Assembly: GCF_021228295.1 (NCBI RefSeq)
Contig: NZ_JAJQPD010000001.1
Span: 434,001 to 498,000 of the forward strand
Length of the DNA: 64,000 nucleotides
Source of the DNA: Agromyces humatus
Lineage (GTDB): Bacteria > Actinomycetota > Actinomycetes > Actinomycetales > Microbacteriaceae
Direction: 5' to 3'
Shown here piece by piece: positions 20,171-29,108 of this stretch; positions within the stretch are counted from its first letter, which is position 1, and every line of letters starts with the position of its first letter. The position numbers and the translations under genes are program-made. Below the pieces are notes generated by a model that searched no databases, was not told the DNA's origin, and was given only the letters and a program-made list of their open reading frames with translations.

Positions 20171-21162
20171 CGCCCACGCTCCACGAGCAGGCCGCGGCGG
20201 CGCAGCATCCGGCGCTCGAGGGGGGCGAAGAACACGAGCTCGATGAGGATGCCGATCGTGAGGATCACGAGGATCGTCGCGAGCACACCCGCGAGGTCCG
20301 CGAGCGTGCGGCTCTGGTCGAGCATCGAGCCGAGGCCGAAGCCGATCGCGCCACCCGTCGTGATGATCTCGGCAGCCATCAGGGACCGCCACGAGAACGC
20401 CCAGCCCTGCTTGAGGCCCGCGACGTAGCCGGGCAGCGACGCCGGAAGGACGACGTGGGTCGCCAGCCGCCAACGGCCTGCGCCGAGCACGGTGCCCACC
20501 CGCCGCAGTTGCGGCGGGACCTGGTCGACTCCGGAGATGAGGCCGTTCACGATCGACGGTGTCGCGCCCATGAGCACGACGAAGTACACCGTCGCATCCG
20601 TCAGGCCGAACCAGATGATCGCCGCGGGCACCCACGCCACCGACGGCAGCACCTGCAGGCCCGAGATGATCGGACCGACCGCACGCCGCAGCGGCTTCAC
20701 CTCGGCGAGGAGCAGGCCGAGCGGGGTGCCGATCGCGACCGCGATGAGGAAGCCGAAGACGCCGCGCTCGAGGCTCGTGACGACGGCCTCCTGCAGGCGC
20801 CCGGCCTCCCAGGCCTGCGTGATCGCCGCGACCACGCCGAGCGGCCCCGGCACGATGTCGGGACGTGGCTCGGCGATCACGACGTAGAGCTGCCACGCGG
20901 CGACGAGCGCGACGACGAACACGATGGGCGGCAGCACGCTCGTGGTGAAGCGGCGCCACGCACTGGGCCGGCGCTCGGGGGCGGTCTGCAGCCGGTCGAG
21001 GCCGGCCTCGAGGCTGCGGAGGTCGTTGTGGTCGTCGTCGGTCGAGTGGCGAGCGTCAGCGAGCGTATCGAGACCCGGTGCGGATGCCTCGGTGTCGGCG
21101 GTCTCGATCCGCTCCTTCGTCGCCACTCGACCAGCGGAGCCAGAGTCGTCTTCATGCGGCAT
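20167..21162 (-). CDS. ssuC: ABC transporter permease, SsuC/TauC type
   Basis: A 331-residue permease with about six membrane helices after a hydrophilic N-terminus. The inner-membrane coupling motif is seen as LGAGRWRLATHVVLPASLPGYVAGLKQGWAFSW. It pairs with the ATPase and the lipoprotein encoded just upstream for uptake of sulfonate, taurine or sulfate. The ATG at 21162 overlaps the ATPase gene by 11 nt. Residues 11-41 are translated from repeat B1. Placement in the sulfate-reduction operon makes a sulfur compound the likely cargo; which one is not decided by sequence. Confidence 0.85.
   Translation of the reverse strand: MPHEDDSGSAGRVATKERIETADTEASAPGLDTLADARHSTDDDHNDLRSLEAGLDRLQTAPERRPSAWRRFTTSVLPPIVFVVALVAAWQLYVVIAEPRPDIVPGPLGVVAAITQAWEAGRLQEAVVTSLERGVFGFLIAVAIGTPLGLLLAEVKPLRRAVGPIISGLQVLPSVAWVPAAIIWFGLTDATVYFVVLMGATPSIVNGLISGVDQVPPQLRRVGTVLGAGRWRLATHVVLPASLPGYVAGLKQGWAFSWRSLMAAEIITTGGAIGFGLGSMLDQSRTLADLAGVLATILVILTIGILIELVFFAPLERRMLRRRGLLVERGR
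21040..21132. repeat. Paired-repeat element B1 (type B) inside ssuC N-terminus
   Basis: Left unit 21040-21075 (GGTCGAGTGGCGAGCG to TATCGAGACC) and inverted right unit 21100-21132. In the ssuC frame it yields GRVATKERIETA and LDTLADARHST. It is the full paired form of the type-B unit. Confidence 0.85.
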
Positions 21163-21895
21163 TTCGGCGGATCTCCTTCCGCAGTTGCTCGGTGATCTCG
21201 ATGGAGAGCGCCGCGACCTCGGGCGACTCGATGCGCCGACCGGTGGTCTCGGCGATTCGCCACTCGCCCGCGACCCGGCCGGGACGGGACGACAGGAGGA
21301 CGACCCGTTGCCCGAGCCGAGCCGCTTCGCGGACATTGTGTGTGACGAAGACGATGGTGCGGCCAGTCCGTCGCCAGACGCGCTCGAGCTCCTCGTGGAG
21401 GAGGTCGCGCGTGATGGCGTCGAGGGCGGCGAACGGCTCGTCCATGAGCAGGACGGGCCGGTCCTGAGCAAGGGCCCGCGCGAGGGCGACCCGCTGGCGC
21501 ATGCCGCCCGACAGCTCATGGGGGCGCTTGTCCGCGGCATCCGCGAGGTTCACGACGTCGAGCAGTTCGAGCGCCTCGCGCCTTCGCGCCGAGCGTGGCG
21601 CACCTCGCAGGCGCAGTGCCAGCTCGACGTTGGCGCGTGCGGTGAGCCACGGCATGAGCGCCGACTCCTGGAACATCACCGCAGAGCCCTCGGCCGGGGT
21701 CTCGATCGAGCCGCTCGAGGGCTGGTCGAGCCCGGCGATGAGGTTCAGCAGCGTCGACTTGCCGCAGCCCGAGGCGCCGAGCAGGCAGACGAACTCACCC
21801 GTCTCGATCGACAGGTTCACGTCCTCGAGCACGAGGGGACCTGCGCCGAAGCGCTTGCCGAGGTGCTCGATGCGGATGGCCGTGTGCCCGCTCAT
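21152..21895 (-). CDS. ssuB: ABC transporter ATP-binding protein, SsuB/TauB type
   Basis: A 247-residue nucleotide-binding subunit. It shows Walker A GASGCGKST, the Q-loop FQESALMPWLT, signature LSGGMRQRVALARAL, Walker B VLLMDEPFAALD and the switch VFVTHNVREA, with the short length and Q-loop sequence typical of nitrate/sulfonate/taurine systems. It energises uptake through the permease encoded next. The gene starts 9 nt after the lipoprotein gene and carries no repeat insertion. Confidence 0.9.
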   Translation of the reverse strand: MSGHTAIRIEHLGKRFGAGPLVLEDVNLSIETGEFVCLLGASGCGKSTLLNLIAGLDQPSSGSIETPAEGSAVMFQESALMPWLTARANVELALRLRGAPRSARRREALELLDVVNLADAADKRPHELSGGMRQRVALARALAQDRPVLLMDEPFAALDAITRDLLHEELERVWRRTGRTIVFVTHNVREAARLGQRVVLLSSRPGRVAGEWRIAETTGRRIESPEVAALSIEITEQLRKEIRRNAA

Positions 21896-21904
21896 GGTGG
21901 ACTC

Positions 21905-23020
21905 CTACTCCTCGCCGAGGTCGCCCGCGGAGACGGGCTCGGCGCCCGCCGCCTCGAGCACCGCGTTCAGTAGCCGCAGGTCGAAGAGCCCATCGATGGA
22001 GCCGTCCTTCTGCGTGCCGGCCTCGAGGCCGTTCTCGACGAGCGTCGTGAAGGTCTCGGCGTGCGGGTCGGCCGAGAACGCGACGTGCTCGAGCGAGCGC
22101 GTGATGACCTCGTCGGCGAGCGGCTTGCCCGTCTCGGCCTCGAGTGCGGCGTTGATCACGGTGGGAGCCTCGGCGGCGTTCTCGTCGAGCCAGCCGAGCG
22201 TCGCCAGATGGCCCTCGAGCAGGGCCTCGACGGTCTGCGGGTGCCCCGCGAGGAAGTCGGCGTTCACGAGCAGCACCGTCGTCGGGAAGTGCCCGTCGTC
22301 CCAGAGGTCGGCCTCGTCAACGAGCACGTGCGCGCCCGCGTCGACGATGAGCCGCGATACCCAGGGCTCGGGCAGCCAGGCGCCGTCGAGCTGCCCCTGC
22401 TGGAACAGGGTCAGCGTCTGGGCGTTCTCGGTCGGCGTGATGTGCACATCGCCGCCGCCCGAGGTGTCGGTCGTGTAGCCCTCGTCGGCGAGCCAGCTGC
22501 GCAGCGCCACGTCCTGCGTGTTGCCGAGCTGCGGCGTCGCGAGCGTGGTGCCCTCGAGGTCATCGGGCGAGTCGATGCCGTCGCGCACCACGAGCGCTGC
22601 GCCGCCGGTCGCAACTCCGGCGACGATGCGCGCCGACTCACCGGCCGACTGGATGAACGTGTTGATCGACGGGTTCGGGCCGATGAACGTCGCGTCGATG
22701 GCGCCCGCCGTGAGCGCCTCGATCGCGGCCGGGCCGGCGTTGAACACCTGTGTCGTGAGCGTCGTGTCGCCGAGCGCCTCCTCGAAGAGCCCTTGCTGCA
22801 CGCCGACGAGCGCGGGCGCATGCGTGACGTTGGCGAGGTAGCCGAGGCGCAGCTCCGCGGCGGGCGTGCCGCCGGAGGTCGCATCGGTCGCCGCGGTGGT
22901 CTCGCCCGCCGCGGACTGCACGCTGCAGCCGGTGAGCACCGCGGAGGCGACGATCGCGCCGGCCATCATCATGCCGCCGACCAGACCGAGGCGGGAACGG
23001 ACGCGGGCTGTGGCGTTCAT
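21905..23020 (-). CDS. ssuA: ABC transporter substrate-binding lipoprotein, SsuA/TauA type
   Basis: A 371-residue lipoprotein. The signal peptide ends at the lipobox VLTGC (Cys at about residue 32), followed by a Thr/Ala/Gly-rich linker and the NMT1/SsuA-like domain with LRLGYLANVTHAPALVGVQQG, FNAGPAAIEALTAGAIDATFIGPNP and LFQQGQLDGAWLPEPW. It captures substrate outside the membrane. Overlaps cysN by ATGA, so it is expressed with sulfate reduction; sulfonate, taurine or sulfate are the main candidates. Confidence 0.88.
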   Translation of the reverse strand: MNATARVRSRLGLVGGMMMAGAIVASAVLTGCSVQSAAGETTAATDATSGGTPAAELRLGYLANVTHAPALVGVQQGLFEEALGDTTLTTQVFNAGPAAIEALTAGAIDATFIGPNPSINTFIQSAGESARIVAGVATGGAALVVRDGIDSPDDLEGTTLATPQLGNTQDVALRSWLADEGYTTDTSGGGDVHITPTENAQTLTLFQQGQLDGAWLPEPWVSRLIVDAGAHVLVDEADLWDDGHFPTTVLLVNADFLAGHPQTVEALLEGHLATLGWLDENAAEAPTVINAALEAETGKPLADEVITRSLEHVAFSADPHAETFTTLVENGLEAGTQKDGSIDGLFDLRLLNAVLEAAGAEPVSAGDLGEE

Positions 23021-24480
23021 GCTGTTGCTCCTTCTGGGGTCGCGGTGCGGATGGCGGTTCCCGTCGCGGGTGCAGCGGGGTCGGTGACGATCGCGGCCGC
23101 GAGGGTCGCTCCGTCCTGCGGGTGGATCACGAGGAACGCACCCGCACGTCGGTGGTCGGCATACGGCTCGACGGGCAGTTCGGCCGAGAGCTTGAGTGCC
23201 ACCTGGCCGATGTCGTTGGCCACGAGCCGGTCGGCGGGCTCGAGCGCGAGCGTGCTGAGATCGCGGCGACCGTGCACGGCGGTGACGAGCGCCTGCACGG
23301 TGGACGTGCCGGTCTTCACGAGCACGCGCGCGCCCGGCACGAGCGGCCGCGGGTCGAGTTGGAAGACCGAGGCGTCGAGTTCGCGGCGCGGCACGGGCAG
23401 CGAACCGGATGCCGCGATCACTGCGCCGCGGGCGGCGTCGATCTCGTCGACGAGCCGCAGCGACACCGACTGCGGCGCCGAGGCGGACTCGAGCTCGACC
23501 GGGCCGGCGTCGATGCCGACGACCGTGGTCTCGGCACCGCCGGGGAACACCTGCACGGCGTCGCCGACGCGCACGGTGCCCGACGCGATGCGCCCGGCGA
23601 AGGCGCGGTAGTCGCGGAAGCGCTCGGCGTCGGCGATGTCGGGCGCCAGCGCGCCCTGCGGACGCACGACGAGCTGCACCGGCATCCGCAACGCCTCGAG
23701 CTCGGTCTCGAGCTCGTCGAGCGACGGAAGGGTCTCGAGCAGCTCGAGGAGGGCGGGGCCGCGGTACCAGGGCGTGTTCGGCGAGCGCTCGACGACGTTG
23801 TCGCCGGCCAGGGCCGACACCGGGACCACGTGCGCGTCGGGCAGGTCGAGCTCACGGGTGAGCGCGGTGACCTCGTCGGCGACGCCGACGAACGCCGCCT
23901 CGGCGTAGTCGAGCAGGTCGATCTTGTTCACGGCGACGATCACGTGCGGCACGCGCAGCAGTTGCACCACGGCGAGGTGGCGGCGCGTCTGCTCGAGCAC
24001 GCCCTTGCGCGCGTCGACGAGCACGACGACCGCGTCGGCGGTCGTGGCGCCGGTGACCATGTTGCGCGTGTACTGCACATGGCCGGGGCAGTCGGCGAGG
24101 ATGAACGACCGGCGGCCCGTGGAGAAGTAGCGGTACGCGACGTCGATCGTGATGCCCTGCTCACGCTCGGCGCGCAGGCCGTCGGTGAGCAGGGCGAAGT
24201 CGATCGCTCCGGGCTCGCCGCCGAAGCCGCGCTCGGCCGAGGTGCGGGCGACCGACTCGAGCTGGTCGGCGAGGATCGCCTTCGAGTCGTGCAGCAGACG
24301 ACCCACGAGGGTCGACTTGCCGTCGTCGACCGAGCCGGCGGTCGCGAAGCGGAACAGTGTCGACTCCGCTGGTTGAGGAGCCGACGAAGGAGGCGTCTCG
24401 AAACCGTGATGACCGGGCGTCGGGGTTTCGAGACGGCGCTGGCGCGCCTCCTCAACCCGCGAATGCGTGTGCCTGCTCAT
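23017..24480 (-). CDS. cysN: Sulfate adenylyltransferase, large GTPase subunit
   Basis: A 487-residue EF-Tu-like GTPase that drives APS formation by CysD. The G domain has AGSVDDGKSTLVGRLL (P-loop), DVAYRYFST, ADCPGHVQYTRNM (DxxG) and AVNKIDLLDY (NKxD), followed by beta-barrel domains. There is no C-terminal APS kinase. Residues 8-37 come from repeat A4 and sit directly before the conserved TLFRFATAGS start of the family. No in-frame start lies after the repeat. The ATG overlaps the cysD stop as TGATG. Confidence 0.95.
   Translation of the reverse strand: MSRHTHSRVEEARQRRLETPTPGHHGFETPPSSAPQPAESTLFRFATAGSVDDGKSTLVGRLLHDSKAILADQLESVARTSAERGFGGEPGAIDFALLTDGLRAEREQGITIDVAYRYFSTGRRSFILADCPGHVQYTRNMVTGATTADAVVVLVDARKGVLEQTRRHLAVVQLLRVPHVIVAVNKIDLLDYAEAAFVGVADEVTALTRELDLPDAHVVPVSALAGDNVVERSPNTPWYRGPALLELLETLPSLDELETELEALRMPVQLVVRPQGALAPDIADAERFRDYRAFAGRIASGTVRVGDAVQVFPGGAETTVVGIDAGPVELESASAPQSVSLRLVDEIDAARGAVIAASGSLPVPRRELDASVFQLDPRPLVPGARVLVKTGTSTVQALVTAVHGRRDLSTLALEPADRLVANDIGQVALKLSAELPVEPYADHRRAGAFLVIHPQDGATLAAAIVTDPAAPATGTAIRTATPEGATA
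24371..24458. repeat. Paired-repeat element A4 (type A) inside cysN N-terminus
   Basis: Left unit 24371-24405, inverted right unit 24423-24458. Encoded peptide in the cysN frame: RVEEARQRRLET, a short spacer, then GFETPPSSAPQP. Almost identical in sequence and frame to A5 in cysD. Confidence 0.9.
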
Positions 24481-25496
24481 CAGAAGTACCCGTCCTTCTT
24501 GCGGTCCTCCATGGCGGCCTCGGAGATCCGGTCGTCGGCGCGCGTGGCGCCGCGCTCGGTGAGCGTGGAGGTGGCCACCTCGCGCACGACGTCGGCGACG
24601 GATGCCGCATCGGACTCGACGGCCCCGGTGCAGCTCATGTCGCCGACCGTGCGGTACCGCACGGTGCGGCGCTCGATCGCCTCGCCCGGGTGGGCCGGTG
24701 ACACCTCGGAGACCGCGCGCCACATGCCGTCGCGGCGGTAGACCTCGCGCTCGTGCGCGTAGTACAGCGGCGGCAGCTCGATGCCCTCTCGTTCGATGTA
24801 ACGCCACACGTCGAGCTCGGTCCAGTTCGAGATCGGAAACGCCCGCACGTGCTGGCCGACCGTGTGGCGGCCGTTGTAGAGGTCCCAGAGCTCGGGGCGC
24901 TGGTTGCGCGGGTCCCACTGGCCGAACTCGTCGCGGAGTGACAGGATGCGCTCCTTCGCGCGGGCCTTGTCCTCGTCGCGGCGGGCGCCGCCGAAGACGG
25001 CGTCGTGGCGGCCGGAGGCGATGGCGTCGAGCAACGGCTGCGTCTGCAGCGGGTTGCGCGTGCCGTCGGCGCGCTCCTGAAGGCGGCCGTCGTCGAGGTA
25101 GTCCTGCACTGCCGCCACCTCGAGGCGCAGCCCGAGGCGCTCGACGGTTCGGTCGCGGAAGTCGATGACCTCGGGAAAGTTGTGGCCGGTGTCGATGTGC
25201 AGCACCGGGAACGGCACCTTCGCCGGCCAGAACGCCTTCGCGGCGAGGTGCAGCACGACGACCGAGTCCTTGCCGCCCGAGAACAGCAGCACGGGGCGCT
25301 CGAACTCGGCGACGACCTCGCGGATGATGTGGATCGACTCCGACTCGAGGGCGTCCAGCGTGGACAGGCCCGTGAGCCCCGTGGGTTGAGGAGCCGACGA
25401 AGGAGGCGTCTCGAAACCCGGTTGCTCGGATGTCGGGGTTTCGAGACGGCGCTGGCGCGCCTCCTCAACCCGCGGGTAGATCGTCGTCTCGCTCAT
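24480..25496 (-). CDS. cysD: Sulfate adenylyltransferase, small subunit
   Basis: A 338-residue ATP sulfurylase subunit of the PP-loop family. It carries LLFSGGKDSVVVLHLAAKAF, HIDTGHNFPEVIDFRD, FGGARRDEDKARAKERI and the C-terminal RKKDGYF. With CysN it activates sulfate to APS. Residues 9-38 derive from repeat A5, placed between MSETTIYP and the conserved LTGLSTLDALESESIHI. The upstream stop overlaps this ATG as ATGA, and no alternative start exists between the repeat and the domain. Confidence 0.96.
   Translation of the reverse strand: MSETTIYPRVEEARQRRLETPTSEQPGFETPPSSAPQPTGLTGLSTLDALESESIHIIREVVAEFERPVLLFSGGKDSVVVLHLAAKAFWPAKVPFPVLHIDTGHNFPEVIDFRDRTVERLGLRLEVAAVQDYLDDGRLQERADGTRNPLQTQPLLDAIASGRHDAVFGGARRDEDKARAKERILSLRDEFGQWDPRNQRPELWDLYNGRHTVGQHVRAFPISNWTELDVWRYIEREGIELPPLYYAHEREVYRRDGMWRAVSEVSPAHPGEAIERRTVRYRTVGDMSCTGAVESDAASVADVVREVATSTLTERGATRADDRISEAAMEDRKKDGYF
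25383..25471. repeat. Paired-repeat element A5 (type A) inside cysD N-terminus
   Basis: Left unit 25383-25419, inverted right unit 25436-25471. Gives RVEEARQRRLET and GFETPPSSAPQP in the cysD frame, as in A4. Confidence 0.9.
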
Positions 25497-26365
25497 AGGT
25501 GCAACCCGCATTCCGTCTTGGCGAGGCCGGCCCAGCGGCCAGACCTCGGATCCTCGCCCGCGGCGACGGGCTTCGTGCACGGCGCGCAACCGATCGACGG
25601 GTAGCCGTGAGACATCAGGAGGTTCACGGGCACCTGGTTCGCGCCGGCGTAGTCGAGCAGCTCGTCGAAGGTCCACGCCGCGAGCGGGTTGACCTTCACG
25701 AGCCCGTTGCGCTCGTCCCACTGCACGAGCGGCGTGTTCGAGCGCGTCGGGGCCTCGTCGCGGCGCACGCCGGTGAACCACACCTCGTAGCCCCCGAGCG
25801 CCTGCTGCAACGGGGCCACCTTGCGGCGAGCGCAGCAGAGGCCGGGGTCGCGCGAGAACAGCTCGGCGCCGAACTCGGCGTCCTGCTGCGCCACGGTCTG
25901 CTCGGGCAGCACATCCACGATCCGCACGTCGAGCGCGCGAGCGACCTCGTCGCGCGTCACGTAGGTCTCGGCGAAGTGGTAGCCCGTGTCGAGGAACAGC
26001 ACGTCGACGCCGGGCAGCTGCTCGGCGATCACGTGCGGCAGCACGGCGTCGGCCATCGAGCAGGCGACCGCTGCGGCATCCGTCGCGAAGTGCTCGGCGA
26101 CCCAGGCGACGACATCGCGTGCGGATGCCTCGTGGTCGGTGCCGTTGCCGAACTCGACGTTGCCCGACTCGGCAAGGGCGCGCAATTCGTCGGCATCACG
26201 TTTGCGGGTTGACGAGCGAGCGCCAGCGAGCGTCTCGAAACCCGGCTGTGCGGGGGCTGGGTTTCGAGACGCTCCTGCGTCGCTCCTCAACCCGCTCGAC
26301 GTTCCTGTCGCGGTCTCGATACGCTCGCCGGCGCTCGCTACTCGACCGACGTTGCGTGCGCTCAT
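25493..26365 (-). CDS. cysH: Adenylyl-sulfate (APS) reductase
   Basis: A 290-residue PP-loop reductase that converts APS to sulfite with thioredoxin. The paired cysteines CCARRKVAPL and GCAPCTKPV mark the [4Fe-4S] APS-reductase type, and the catalytic Cys lies in the C-terminal KTECGLHL. This fits the absence of an APS kinase (CysC). Residues 7-18 come from a type-B unit (B2) and residues 25-54 from a paired type-A element (A6), so the conserved part begins only at about residue 60. Overlaps sir and cysD by ATGA. Confidence 0.95.
   Translation of the reverse strand: MSARNVGRVASAGERIETATGTSSGLRSDAGASRNPAPAQPGFETLAGARSSTRKRDADELRALAESGNVEFGNGTDHEASARDVVAWVAEHFATDAAAVACSMADAVLPHVIAEQLPGVDVLFLDTGYHFAETYVTRDEVARALDVRIVDVLPEQTVAQQDAEFGAELFSRDPGLCCARRKVAPLQQALGGYEVWFTGVRRDEAPTRSNTPLVQWDERNGLVKVNPLAAWTFDELLDYAGANQVPVNLLMSHGYPSIGCAPCTKPVAAGEDPRSGRWAGLAKTECGLHL
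26206..26293. repeat. Paired-repeat element A6 (type A) inside cysH N-terminus
   Basis: Left unit 26206-26243 and inverted right unit 26259-26293. Encodes GASRNPAPAQPGFETLAGARS in part; the GFET...ARSST segment is shared with the cobA copy (A3). Confidence 0.88.
26312..26347. repeat. Single repeat unit, type B (B2), inside cysH N-terminus
   Basis: One unit from GGTCTCGATACGCTC to GCTACTCGACC, 18 nt from element A6. It encodes GRVASAGERIETA near the cysH start, related to GRVATKERIETA in ssuC. Confidence 0.85.
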
Positions 26366-28095
26366 CGCAGCGCCTCCTCGTCGGCCCGGTGCGCCCACTC
26401 GGCGAACGTCTCGTCAGCCACGGCGTCGCGGTCGTCGAGGAAGCGGGTGACGACGCGCTCGACGTAGTCGGCGATGCCGTCGGCGGCGACCTTGAGCCCG
26501 CGGACGGTGCGACCGAGTCCCGCCTCCTCGCGATCGGCCGTCGCGAGCCCGCCGCCGAGGTGCACCTGATACCCCGGGACCTGCTCGCCCGAGTCGTCCA
26601 TGATGAGCTGGCCCTTGAGCCCGATGTCGGCGGTCTGGATGCGCGCGCAGGAGTTGGGGCATCCGTTGACGTGCAGGCTGATCGGGTGCGGCAGGTCGAA
26701 GCCGTCGAGCGTGCGCTCGAGCTCGAGCACGGCCGCGGTGGCGAACGCCTTGGTCTCGACGATCGCGAGTTTGCAGAACTCGATACCGGTGCACGCGATC
26801 GTGCCGCGGCGGATGAGGCTCGGGCGGGCCGAGAGGCCGAGCTCGTCGAGGCCCGCGATGAGCGGCTCCACGTGGTCTTCGGGAATGTCGAGGATCACGA
26901 GCTTCTGGTGCGGTGTCGTGCGCAGCCGGGCCGATCCGTGCGCCTCGATGAGGTCGGCGAGCTTGGCGAGCGTGGGACCCGAGACGCGACCGACGATCGG
27001 CGTGACGCCGACGTAGAAGCGGCCGTCCTTCTGGCGGTGCACACCCACATGGTCGCCGTGCGCGAGCGGCTTCGGCGCGGCGGGCCCGTCGGGCAGTGGG
27101 GCGCCGAGGTACTCGGTCTCGAGCACCTGGCGGAACTTCTCGGTGCCCCAGTCGGCGAGCAGGAACTTCAACCGAGCCTTGTTGCGCAGGCGCCGGTAGC
27201 CGTAGTCGCGGAAGATCTGCGCGACGCCGTGCCACGCGTCGGCGACGCGCTCGGGGGCGACGAAGACCCCGAGGCGCTCAGCGAGCCGCGGTGCGGTCGA
27301 GAGCCCGCCGCCCACCCACAGGTCGTAGCCGATGCCGAGCTCGGGGTGCGCCACCGCGACGAACGCGACGTCGTTGATCTCGTGCACGACGTCTTGGCTC
27401 GGGTGGCCGGTGATCGCCGACTTGAACTTGCGGGGCAGGTTCGCCAGCGTCTCGTCGCCGATGAACCGGCTGGTGATCGCGTCGATCTGCGCGGTCGGGT
27501 CGATGAGCTCGTCGGCGGCGATGCCCGCGACCGGCGAGCCGAGCACGACGCGCGGCACATCGCCGCACGCCTCGGTCGTGCCGAGGCCGACGCCCTCGAG
27601 GCGCCGCCAGATCTCGGGCACGTCCTCGACGCGGATCCAGTGCAACTGGATGTTCTGGCGGTCGGTGAGATCGGCGGTGTCGCGGCCGAACTCCGTCGAG
27701 ATGCCCGCGATGACCCGCAGCTGCTCGGTGGTCAGCTGCCCGCCGTCGATGCGAACGCGCAGCATGAAGAACTCGTCTTCGAGCTCGTGCGGCTCGAGGG
27801 TCGCCGTGCGGCCGCCGTCGATGCCCGGCTTGCGCTGCGTGTACAGGCCCCACACGCGGAAGCGCCCGTGCAGGTCGGTCGGGTCGATCGACGCGAACCC
27901 GCCCTTCGAGTAGACGTTCTCGATGCGGTCGCGCACGCTGAGGCCGTTGTCGACCTGCTTCCACTCCTCGTTGCCATTGAGCGGTGCGGTGCCGTCGACC
28001 TTCCACTGCCCGTGCGGGCGGCTCGCCGGACGCGGCGCGCGCTCGCCGGAACGAGCCGCTGGGCGGGCCGGCGCCTCGATCGTCTCCTGCGTCAT
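26362..28095 (-). CDS. sir: Ferredoxin-type sulfite reductase (siroheme / 4Fe-4S)
   Basis: A 577-residue nitrite/sulfite reductase-family enzyme that reduces sulfite to sulfide with six electrons. The siroheme-[4Fe-4S] cysteines are seen as CTGIEFCKLA (C-x5-C) and NGCPNSCAR (C-x3-C) near residues 435-480. N-terminal ferrodoxin-like repeats include FMLRVRIDGGQLTTEQL and TDRQNIQLHWI. ATG 28095 is preceded by GAGGAGAGAC. It is the first gene of the operon sir-cysH-cysD-cysN-ABC-cobA. Sulfite rather than nitrite is assigned from this context. Confidence 0.93.
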   Translation of the reverse strand: MTQETIEAPARPAARSGERAPRPASRPHGQWKVDGTAPLNGNEEWKQVDNGLSVRDRIENVYSKGGFASIDPTDLHGRFRVWGLYTQRKPGIDGGRTATLEPHELEDEFFMLRVRIDGGQLTTEQLRVIAGISTEFGRDTADLTDRQNIQLHWIRVEDVPEIWRRLEGVGLGTTEACGDVPRVVLGSPVAGIAADELIDPTAQIDAITSRFIGDETLANLPRKFKSAITGHPSQDVVHEINDVAFVAVAHPELGIGYDLWVGGGLSTAPRLAERLGVFVAPERVADAWHGVAQIFRDYGYRRLRNKARLKFLLADWGTEKFRQVLETEYLGAPLPDGPAAPKPLAHGDHVGVHRQKDGRFYVGVTPIVGRVSGPTLAKLADLIEAHGSARLRTTPHQKLVILDIPEDHVEPLIAGLDELGLSARPSLIRRGTIACTGIEFCKLAIVETKAFATAAVLELERTLDGFDLPHPISLHVNGCPNSCARIQTADIGLKGQLIMDDSGEQVPGYQVHLGGGLATADREEAGLGRTVRGLKVAADGIADYVERVVTRFLDDRDAVADETFAEWAHRADEEALR

Positions 28096-28274
28096 GTCTC
28101 TCCTCGGTCACCGCGGACTGCGGGTTTCGACCGAGGCTAGGCGGGTTCGCGGCGGGCCGGAACGTGCGTCGTCACATCACGGCAAGGAAGGCAACACGGG
28201 GTCAATCGCGGCAATGCTTCGTCACAAACGGCGGCGATCGACGCCCGCCGGTATGCTCGCGACCGCCGCCCGAA
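28096..28274. promoter_or_regulatory. Control region upstream of sir
   Basis: The 179-nt gap between sir and the exporter permease must contain the sulfur-operon promoter. TAGCCT on the minus strand about 45 nt from the sir ATG is a possible -10. I see no clear operator or riboswitch, and no terminator hairpin that stands out. Confidence 0.3.
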
Positions 28275-29108
28275 TCAATCGAGGAACAATGCCCGCAACC
28301 GCTTGGTCGTGAACACGAGCCCGACGGCGATCATCACCGCGTAGTAGAGCACGTGCCAGAGCATTCCCCAGTCGACGGCGCCCGTCGTGAGGCCGCGCAC
28401 GAGTTCGACGCCGTGCCAGAGCGGCAGCGCCTGGATCACGACCTGCAGCCACTGCGGGTAGACCGTGATCGGGTAGAAGGTCGCGGAGAACAGGAACATC
28501 GGGAGCATCACGAAGTTGATCCAGTCCATCTGCTGGAAGGTCTTCATATAGCTCGTGATCGCCATGCCGAGGCTCGCGAAGCCGAAGGCGATGAGCAGCA
28601 CCGCCGGCAGCGCGAGCAACGCCCACCACGAGAGGTTGAGCCCGAGTGCCTGCATCACGAGCTGGAAGCCGACCGCGTAGAGCGCCCCGCGCAACAGGGC
28701 GAGCAGGATCTCGCCGAGCGCGACGTCGAGCGGCCCGAGCGAGGTCGACAGCATGCCCTCGTAGAGTCGCGCGAACTGCATCTTGAAGAACACGTTCCAC
28801 GTCGAGTCGTAGATGGCGCCGTTCATCGCCGCGACCGCGAGCAGGGCCGGCGCGATGAACGCCGCATAGGGCACCACCTGCCCGCTCTCGGTGGTGACGT
28901 CGCCCACGAGTGTGCCGAGGCCGATGCCCATGGCGAGCAGGTAGAAGATCGGCTCGAAGAAGCCGCTGACCATGACCAGCCAGTTCGTGCTGCGCGTCGC
29001 GCGCCACCCGCGGAACATCACCGCGCGCGCGTTGCCCGCGTACAACGATCTCGCCGGGCGCAAGGGCAGGCTCGCGGGCGCCAGGTCGCGATGCGTCACG
29101 TCGCTCAC
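28275..29108 (-). CDS. ABC-2 type exporter permease (DrrB/NodJ-like)
   Basis: A 277-residue permease with six predicted membrane helices, of the ABC-2 (drug/lipo-oligosaccharide export) class; the segment MLPMFLFSATFYPITVYPQWLQ is characteristic. GTG start at 29108 overlaps the stop of the preceding permease as GTGA, with GGAGG upstream. Together with the adjacent permease and ATPase it forms a three-gene exporter. The two permeases are paralogues and probably form a heterodimer. Substrate unknown. Confidence 0.85.
   Translation of the reverse strand: MSDVTHRDLAPASLPLRPARSLYAGNARAVMFRGWRATRSTNWLVMVSGFFEPIFYLLAMGIGLGTLVGDVTTESGQVVPYAAFIAPALLAVAAMNGAIYDSTWNVFFKMQFARLYEGMLSTSLGPLDVALGEILLALLRGALYAVGFQLVMQALGLNLSWWALLALPAVLLIAFGFASLGMAITSYMKTFQQMDWINFVMLPMFLFSATFYPITVYPQWLQVVIQALPLWHGVELVRGLTTGAVDWGMLWHVLYYAVMIAVGLVFTTKRLRALFLD

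Noticed and set aside
24371-26347. Repeat cluster as a CRISPR array
   Set aside because: Units occur as inverted pairs embedded in separate genes, not as regularly spaced direct repeats, and there are no cas genes.
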